10,306 nucleotides of DNA, taken from assembly GCA_051878795.1 (NCBI GenBank), contig JBJEKU010000070.1, forward strand, positions 1 to 10,306, in the 5' to 3' direction. The notes beneath the pieces were generated by a model that searched no databases, was not told the origin of the DNA, and saw nothing but the letters and a program-made list of their open reading frames with translations. Numbering within the stretch: position 1 is the first letter of the stretch; every line of letters starts with the position of its first letter. Positions 6,462 to 10,306 of this stretch are shown one piece after another. Both the position numbers and the translations under genes were made by a program. Source of the stretch: W1P20-047 sp051878795 (GTDB lineage: Bacteria > Actinomycetota > Coriobacteriia > Coriobacteriales > Eggerthellaceae).

Positions 6462-6474
6462 GGAGGTGTTCTAA

Positions 6475-7758
6475 GTGAGATTAGAACAAGAGCTGCTCTA
6501 CGTGAAAGACGTAGTCGCTGGCGACGCCATGAAGATCGAGGGTGGCGTCTTGACCGTCGATGTGGACGGTTTGAGGCAGTGCTTGCTCGAAGACGACAAG
6601 ATCAAAGACGTTCAGATCGACTTCGCAAAGCCTGGCGAGCGCGTGCGCATCGTTCCCGTCAAGGACGTTATCGAGCCCCGTTACAGGGTCGATCGCCAGA
6701 ATGGCTTCCCTGGCGTCACCACCAAGTACGAGGAATGCGGCAACGGCGTAACCAAGATCCTGAAGGGCGCCGCTATCGTGACCATCGGCGACATGGTCGG
6801 TTTCCAGGAAGGCGTTATCGACATGTGGGGCGAAGGCGCTGGCTGGACCCCGTTTTCCAAGACCTGCAACATCACGGTGAATATCACCCCCGTTGACGGC
6901 CTGGATCCCCATACCCACGAGCGTGTCGTCCGTCTGGCTGGCTTGAAGGCATCCACCTTCGTCGGCATGGCCGCAAAGGATGCCGAGGCCGACGAAGTGA
7001 ACGTCTACGAAATCGGCTCCATGAAGGAAGAGACCGCCAAGTATCCCGATCTGCCCAAGGTCGCATACGTCGAGATGACCATTTCCCAGGGCCTTCTGCA
7101 CGACGGCTTCCTGTATGGCGTGGACCTGAAGGAGATCGTTCCCACCTGGTTCCATCCCAATGAGGAGATCGACAATGCCGTCATCTCCGGCAACTGCGTT
7201 GCCGCCTGCGACAAGATCACCACGTATCAGCATCAGAACAATGCCCTGATCCACGACTTGTACGCACAGCACGGCAAGACCATCAACTACATCGGCAATA
7301 TCTTCTCCCCCGAGCTGACTACGCTCGACGGCAAGTTCCGCAACTGCGACTACACCGCAAAGCTTTGCGAGCAGATCGGTGCCGAAGGCGTCATCATTTC
7401 CGAGGAAGGTTACGGCAACCCCGACTCCGACCTGGTCATGATCTGCAAGCGCCTGGAAAACCGCGGCATCAAGACCGCACTGGTTACCGACGAATGCTCT
7501 GGTTGGGACGGCACCAGCCAGCCCCTGACCGACACCGCAGCCGAGGCGGTTGCCGTTGTGTCTTCCGGCAACGTCTCCAAGGTGATCGAGCTGGAGCCGG
7601 CAGACAGGGTCATCGGTACCCTGAAGGCGGCCCAGACCCTCGCTGGCGGCTGGGATGGCTGCGTCGCCGAAGACGGCAGCCTGAAGGTCGAGCTGAACGC
7701 CGTTATCGGTGCGACTTCCGAAATCGGCTTCCACAACGCTTCCGTAAAGCTGTACTAA
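6475..7758 (+). CDS. grdE: Glycine/sarcosine/betaine reductase component B, pyruvoyl proprotein (GrdE-type)
   Basis: A 427-aa proprotein close to the usual 428 aa. In this family the chain self-cleaves before a conserved Cys, which becomes the pyruvoyl group that binds the substrate amine as a Schiff base. The site is clear here as SGNCVAACDK with Cys241 (codon 7195-7197; family Cys242), giving an N-terminal part of 240 residues and a C-terminal part of 187. Other family landmarks are VKDVIEPR, GFQEGVIDM, SQGLLHD and EEGYGNPDSDL. The start is a GTG at 6475 with GGAGGT (6462-6467) 7 nt upstream; the next in-frame ATG would remove 18 conserved residues. The gap to grdB is 9 nt. Glycine specificity is inferred from its being the only component B seen beside grdA-grdC-grdD; GrdG (sarcosine) or GrdI (betaine) cannot be excluded. 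Confidence 0.92.
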   Translation: MRLEQELLYVKDVVAGDAMKIEGGVLTVDVDGLRQCLLEDDKIKDVQIDFAKPGERVRIVPVKDVIEPRYRVDRQNGFPGVTTKYEECGNGVTKILKGAAIVTIGDMVGFQEGVIDMWGEGAGWTPFSKTCNITVNITPVDGLDPHTHERVVRLAGLKASTFVGMAAKDAEADEVNVYEIGSMKEETAKYPDLPKVAYVEMTISQGLLHDGFLYGVDLKEIVPTWFHPNEEIDNAVISGNCVAACDKITTYQHQNNALIHDLYAQHGKTINYIGNIFSPELTTLDGKFRNCDYTAKLCEQIGAEGVIISEEGYGNPDSDLVMICKRLENRGIKTALVTDECSGWDGTSQPLTDTAAEAVAVVSSGNVSKVIELEPADRVIGTLKAAQTLAGGWDGCVAEDGSLKVELNAVIGATSEIGFHNASVKLY

Positions 7759-7767
7759 GGGGTCGAC

Positions 7768-9063
7768 ATGGCAAAACGAGTAATCTTCTACCTCAACCAG
7801 TTCTTCGGCGGCATCGGCGGCGAAGACAAGGCTGATTTCGCGCCTGAATTCCGTGCAGGCGAGGCTGTGGGCCCCGCTGTCGGTATTGCGGGCGGAGCCG
7901 GCGACATCGAAGTGGTCGGCACCATCATCTGCGGCGACAACTTCTACGGTCAGAACGAAGACGAGGCCAGGGAATTCATCGCCCAGACCATCAAGGAACA
8001 GAATCCCGACATCCTGGTTGCAGGCCCCGCATTCAACGCAGGCCGCTATGGCTTCGCTTGCGCAGGCGCATGCCAGGTAGCCCACGAGAACGGCGTCATC
8101 CCCGTCTCCGGCATGTATGTGGAGAATCCCGGCCTGGAGCATTGCCGCAGCTTCTCTTGGGTTGCAGCAACCTCTGATGCCGCTGCGAAGATGCGCAAGG
8201 CGCTTCCCCTCATGGCCAACCTGGTCAAGAAGCTCGCTGCCGGTGAGGAAGTAACCCCCGAAGGCGACAGCTACCATGCCCAGGGCCGTCGTGAATGCAT
8301 CCTGGTCGAAGAACGCGGCTCCGTCCGTGCGGTCAAGATGCTGCTCGCCCGTCTGAACGACGAGGAATTCGAAACCGAGCTGCCCATGCCCACCTTCGAC
8401 GAGGTCGAGCCTGCTGCAGCCATCAAGGACCTGTCCAAGGCAACCATCGCCCTGGTCACCACCGGCGGCGTCGTTCCCAACGGAAATCCCGACCGCTTGC
8501 AGTCCGCTTCCGCACAGCAGTGGAACAAGTACGACATCTCCCAGCTCGACGAGCTCAAGGGCGAGTACTTCACCGTCCATGGCGGTTTCGACCCGGTTTA
8601 CTGCAACGAGAAGGCAGACCGCGTCGTTCCCCTGGACATGCTGCGCCGCCTGGAAAAGGAAGGCAAGATCGGCAAGGTCCACGAGATCTTCTACACCACT
8701 ACCGGTACCGGCACTGCTGTTGCGAACTCCGAGAAGTTCGGCATCGAAATCGGCAAGGAGCTTGCCGACGCCGGGGTCGATGGCGTCCTGTTGACTTCTA
8801 CTTGAGGCACCTGCACTCGTTGCGGGGCGACGATTGTAAAAGAAATCGAACGTTACGGTACTCCTATCGTTCACATGGCAACCATCACCACCATTTCCCA
8901 GTCCGTTGGTGCGAACCGAATCGTTCCGACGGTCGCCATTCCGTATCCCGTTGGCAACCCCACCCTGTCCGAGGCAGATGAGGAGGCCATGCGCTACGAG
9001 ATGGTCGAGCGTGCTTGCAACGCTCTGGCAACCGAGGTTACCGAGCCCACTCAGTTCGAGTAA
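7768..9063 (+). CDS. grdB: Glycine/sarcosine/betaine reductase component B, selenoprotein subunit (GrdB-type)
   Basis: A 431-aa selenoprotein. The frame runs through TGA at 8803-8805, read as selenocysteine (Sec346), and ends at TAA 9061-9063. Sec lies in TST-U-GTCTRCG, the conserved UxxC motif of the family, and the downstream part continues with typical sequence (VGANRIVP, GNPTLSEADEE, TEVTEPTQFE), so this TGA is not a stop. The N-terminus has NQFFGGIGGEDKAD and later AGPAFNAGRYG, both family hallmarks. GrdB holds the substrate bound to the GrdE pyruvoyl group and helps transfer its carboxymethyl group to GrdA selenium. Start ATG at 7768, with AAGGGG (7757-7762) overlapping the grdE stop. 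Standard gene calling would cut it at 345 aa. GrdF or GrdH (sarcosine/betaine) are the alternatives. Confidence 0.95.
8803..8832 (+). promoter_or_regulatory. Selenocysteine UGA codon and candidate bacterial SECIS hairpin
   Basis: TGA at 8803-8805 is followed 12 nt later by a 6-bp stem, CGTTGC (8818-8823) with GCGACG (8827-8832), closed by a GGG loop (8824-8826). Distance and G-rich apical loop resemble the E. coli fdhF SECIS, in which a loop G contacts SelB. The UGA is secure from the protein; the hairpin as the SelB-binding element is inference. Confidence 0.55.
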
Positions 9064-9096
9064 GGCTTGCGATTCGGGTTCGATCGGATGCATGCC

Positions 9097-9133
9097 AAAG
9101 AGGCGGCCCTACGGGGTCGCCTCTTTCTGTTTC
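9097..9133 (+). terminator. Rho-independent terminator after grdB
   Basis: AAAGAGGCG (9097-9105) pairs perfectly with CGCCTCTTT (9118-9126). The inner GCCC/GGGT pairing extends the stem to 13 bp around loop TACG. CTGTTTC follows. It lies 33 nt past the grdB stop and ends the grdE-grdB unit. Confidence 0.88.
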
Positions 9134-9199
9134 TGGTTTGGGTGGAGGCCTGCCTTTGAGATGGCTTCGTATCCGGCCGATGATTTCGGTATCGAACAG

Positions 9200-9222
9200 A
9201 GCCCCTTTCGCGCGTGGGGGCT
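9200..9222. other. Small inverted repeat between grdB and tRNA-Ser
   Basis: AGCCCC (9200-9205) pairs with GGGGCT (9217-9222) and TTTGG follows. It could be a backup terminator. I see no gene in 9127-9261. Confidence 0.25.
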
Positions 9223-9261
9223 TTGGAGAGGCATCGATTCTATTTACAGATTCGATCAGGC

Positions 9262-9292
9262 AAAATAAAAGCAGGCCCGTTTCCAAGCCTGC
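9262..9292 (-). terminator. Terminator of tRNA-Ser
   Basis: On the minus strand GCAGGC (9292-9287) and GCCTGC (9276-9271) form a 6-bp stem with a 10-nt loop, followed directly by TTTTATTTT (9270-9262). It begins 9 nt after the tRNA CCA end. Confidence 0.88.
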
Positions 9293-9300
9293 GAGATTAC

Positions 9301-9393
9301 TGGCGGAGGAGGAGGGATTCGAACCCTCGTTACCCGGGTTACGGGTAAAACGGTTTTCGAGACCGCCGCATTCAACCGCTCTGCCACCCCTCC
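9301..9393 (-). tRNA. tRNA-Ser(CGA) with encoded CCA
   Basis: A complete class II tRNA on the minus strand. The acceptor stem is GGAGGGG pairing with CTCCTCC (one G-T wobble), with G73 and a genome-encoded CCA at 9303-9301. The D arm begins GCAG. The anticodon stem-loop is GCGGT-CTCGAAA-ACCGT with anticodon CGA (9359-9357). The long variable arm is TTACCCG/CGGGTAA, and the T arm GAGGG-TTCGAAT-CCCTC. It decodes UCG serine codons. The long variable arm and CGA anticodon rule out tRNA-Sec, which needs UCA. Confidence 0.97.
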
Positions 9394-9428
9394 GTGACGA
9401 CTGACTGAATAGCCATATGCGGCCTTCC

Positions 9429-9456
9429 ATAATACCAGGTTTTCGGGCACGAACAA
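9429..9456 (-). promoter_or_regulatory. Candidate promoter of tRNA-Ser
   Basis: On the minus strand TATTAT (9434-9429; five of six matches to the -10 consensus) lies 16 nt downstream of TTGTTC (9456-9451; three of six matches to the -35). Transcription would start about 30 nt before the mature tRNA 5' end. Confidence 0.45.
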
Positions 9457-9709
9457 CGGAGTAATGGAAAATCCACACCCGTTTGCCGTTGCGGGGTTGC
9501 CTTTGATCCTCTCTGGTTTTCCATATGCAACGTAACGCCGAGCGCAGCCTTTTCGGGTCGGGTACGGTGGTTGCGGCAAGCGTGTGCGCCGTATGGGCAG
9601 ATGCCTTTGCCGGGTTTTGCTCCTTCCCTTAATTCCCGTTGAGAGGGAAGGGGAATGGTATCCTTGGAAGAACGCTTTTCCCGATTCGGTATTACGTCAA
9701 GGAGCATGC
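9457..9709. other. Non-coding gap with inverted repeats upstream of the membrane protein gene
   Basis: No credible gene is seen. ATGGAAAA (9464-9471) and TTTTCCAT (9517-9524) form a perfect 8-bp inverted repeat 45 nt apart. CCTTCCCT (9622-9629) and AGGGAAGG (9644-9651) form another perfect 8-bp hairpin, 58 nt before the ATG of the next gene. Either could be regulatory. No clear promoter for the next gene could be placed. Confidence 0.4.
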
Positions 9710-10180
9710 ATGGAATCGTTCTTCTCCGGCCTCTACGTCATCTATATCCTCGTAGCCCTCTTCGTGCTCTTCGCCTTGGTGGCCAGAGCGCCTATCATGG
9801 GTTATCGCGTGAGGAAGAAGATCTTCGCGGATCCCTGGATCGAGGCGAACAAGTTCTACGAGGAATGGCCCACCAAGGGAGGCTTGAGGGATAACGACTG
9901 CCTGGGCGTGTACATGCTCTTGGTCTTCGACCATCCAGTGACCGACGGCAACTATTCGGACTACGAGAACGTGTTCGTGGGTAAGGCGGCAAAGGCCTAC
10001 AAGGGTGCCTACGCCCAGCTGGTCGGCAGGGGAAACAGGCAGATCTACAAGGACTTCAAGAATCCCGACAAGTACGTCTACATCCAGGCGCGCTTCTATC
10101 ACAAGGACGATGTGGACAAGATGGAACGTACGCTTGCCGGCTCTTTGAAGGCGGAGAAGTCCTACAATGCCGAAAAGTAG
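9710..10180 (+). CDS. Membrane-anchored protein with a GIY-YIG-like domain
   Basis: A 156-aa protein. Residues 7-27 form one hydrophobic segment (LYVIYILVALFVLFALVA), likely an N-terminal membrane anchor, followed by a basic stretch (GYRVRKK). Residues 66-153 resemble a GIY-YIG fold: GVYML (66-70), NVFVGKA (87-93), a GRGN...IYKD segment (106-115), KYVYIQ and a final MERTL...SYN. In nuclease relatives an Arg follows the YVG strand by eight residues; here that position is Gly99, while Glu139 is kept. Nuclease activity is therefore doubtful. Start ATG at 9710 with AAGGAG 5 nt upstream. An in-frame upstream extension has no good ribosome site and would bury the membrane segment. The function is unknown, and the fold call is by pattern recognition only. 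Confidence 0.62.
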   Translation: MESFFSGLYVIYILVALFVLFALVARAPIMGYRVRKKIFADPWIEANKFYEEWPTKGGLRDNDCLGVYMLLVFDHPVTDGNYSDYENVFVGKAAKAYKGAYAQLVGRGNRQIYKDFKNPDKYVYIQARFYHKDDVDKMERTLAGSLKAEKSYNAEK

Positions 10181-10274
10181 GCGGTCTTCCTGCGTCTGCC
10201 CTGCTTGCTTCGGGGTGCGAGAGACAGGATGAAGCGTGTGCGCTGGCGAAGGCAGCGGATGCGAGAGAAGATTG

Positions 10275-10302
10275 AAGGCGCGGATCGGGTCCGCGCCTTT
10301 TT
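10275..10302 (+). terminator. Rho-independent terminator at window end
   Basis: GGCGCGGA (10277-10284) and TCCGCGCC (10290-10297) form a perfect 8-bp stem with loop TCGGG. AA precedes it and TTTTT (10298-10302) follows. It ends the transcript of the membrane protein gene, 94 nt after its stop; nothing else is seen in 10181-10274. Confidence 0.9.
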
Positions 10303-10306
10303 GCTT

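Noticed and set aside
6072..6474. Glycine riboswitch in the grdE leader
   Set aside because: Plausible from biology, but I do not find the conserved glycine aptamer cores (CCGAAGG-type and CTCTCAGG-type segments).
8803..8805. TGA as a true stop or a nonsense mutation in grdB
   Set aside because: The family-conserved selenocysteine motif and continuing homologous sequence to 9063 show it is decoded.
8875..9063. Separate small gene beginning at the ATG at 8875
   Set aside because: It is in frame with grdB and is simply its C-terminal end after the selenocysteine codon.
6481..9093. Very long minus-strand open frame (870 codons) opposite grdE-grdB
   Set aside because: It covers two well-recognised genes on the other strand, and its composition is that of an antisense shadow.
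9301..9393. Selenocysteine tRNA, given the nearby selenoprotein gene
   Set aside because: The anticodon is CGA, not UCA, and the acceptor/T arms have ordinary tRNA-Ser dimensions.
1..10306. CRISPR arrays, insertion sequences, prophage or attachment sites
   Set aside because: No regularly spaced repeat array with unique spacers, no transposase or integrase coding and no terminal inverted repeats were seen. The three 9-mers at 5916-6071 are too short and too few for CRISPR.

Overview
This window is mostly a selenium-dependent glycine (or sarcosine/betaine) reductase locus of the Stickland type, so it comes from a strictly anaerobic, amino-acid-fermenting bacterium. The DNA is GC-rich by eye. 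The grd genes use strongly biased codons (gac, ctg, cag, cgc), as expected for highly expressed genes. A high-GC anaerobe such as a Coriobacteriia/Eggerthellaceae member fits better than a low-GC Clostridium, but this taxonomic guess is inference and no marker gene settles it.

Layout. (1) Positions 1-2954, + strand: the last codons of a grdA-like selenoprotein A, a strong hairpin, then grdC and grdD (component C, the acetyl-phosphate-forming enzyme), closed by a textbook terminator. (2) 2955-4750: a convergent minus-strand unit. An atypical acyl-CoA-dehydrogenase-fold gene (3261-4415) lies downstream of a well-formed cobalamin riboswitch (4567-4750) that ends in a Rho-independent terminator (4483-4511). 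(3) 5131-5499, +: grdX, the small accessory gene typical of grd loci, isolated and followed by a hairpin. (4) 5581-6474: about 0.9 kb without a convincing gene, holding an orphan terminator-like hairpin, a candidate promoter with a perfect TTGACA box, three copies of GTGTAGTAG spaced 73 and 74 bp, and a long hairpin-rich leader. (5) 6475-9126, +: grdE and grdB (component B), with grdB reading through an in-frame TGA at 8803-8805 as selenocysteine, then a strong terminator. (6) 9262-9393, minus: tRNA-Ser(CGA) with encoded CCA, its terminator and a candidate promoter. (7) 9710-10180, +: a small membrane-anchored protein with a GIY-YIG-like domain lacking the usual catalytic Arg, then a terminator at the window end.

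How the genes work together (family knowledge). Component B (GrdE/GrdB) binds the amine substrate through a pyruvoyl group made by self-cleavage of GrdE. It passes a carboxymethyl group to the selenocysteine of GrdA. Component C (GrdC/GrdD) takes the resulting acetyl group and releases acetyl phosphate, which gives ATP. Compared with the compact clostridial cluster, this locus is split into separately terminated units, with a B12-riboswitch-controlled flavoprotein gene on the opposite strand between them. The riboswitch-flavoprotein pair and the repeat-bearing grdE leader are the parts most worth follow-up.
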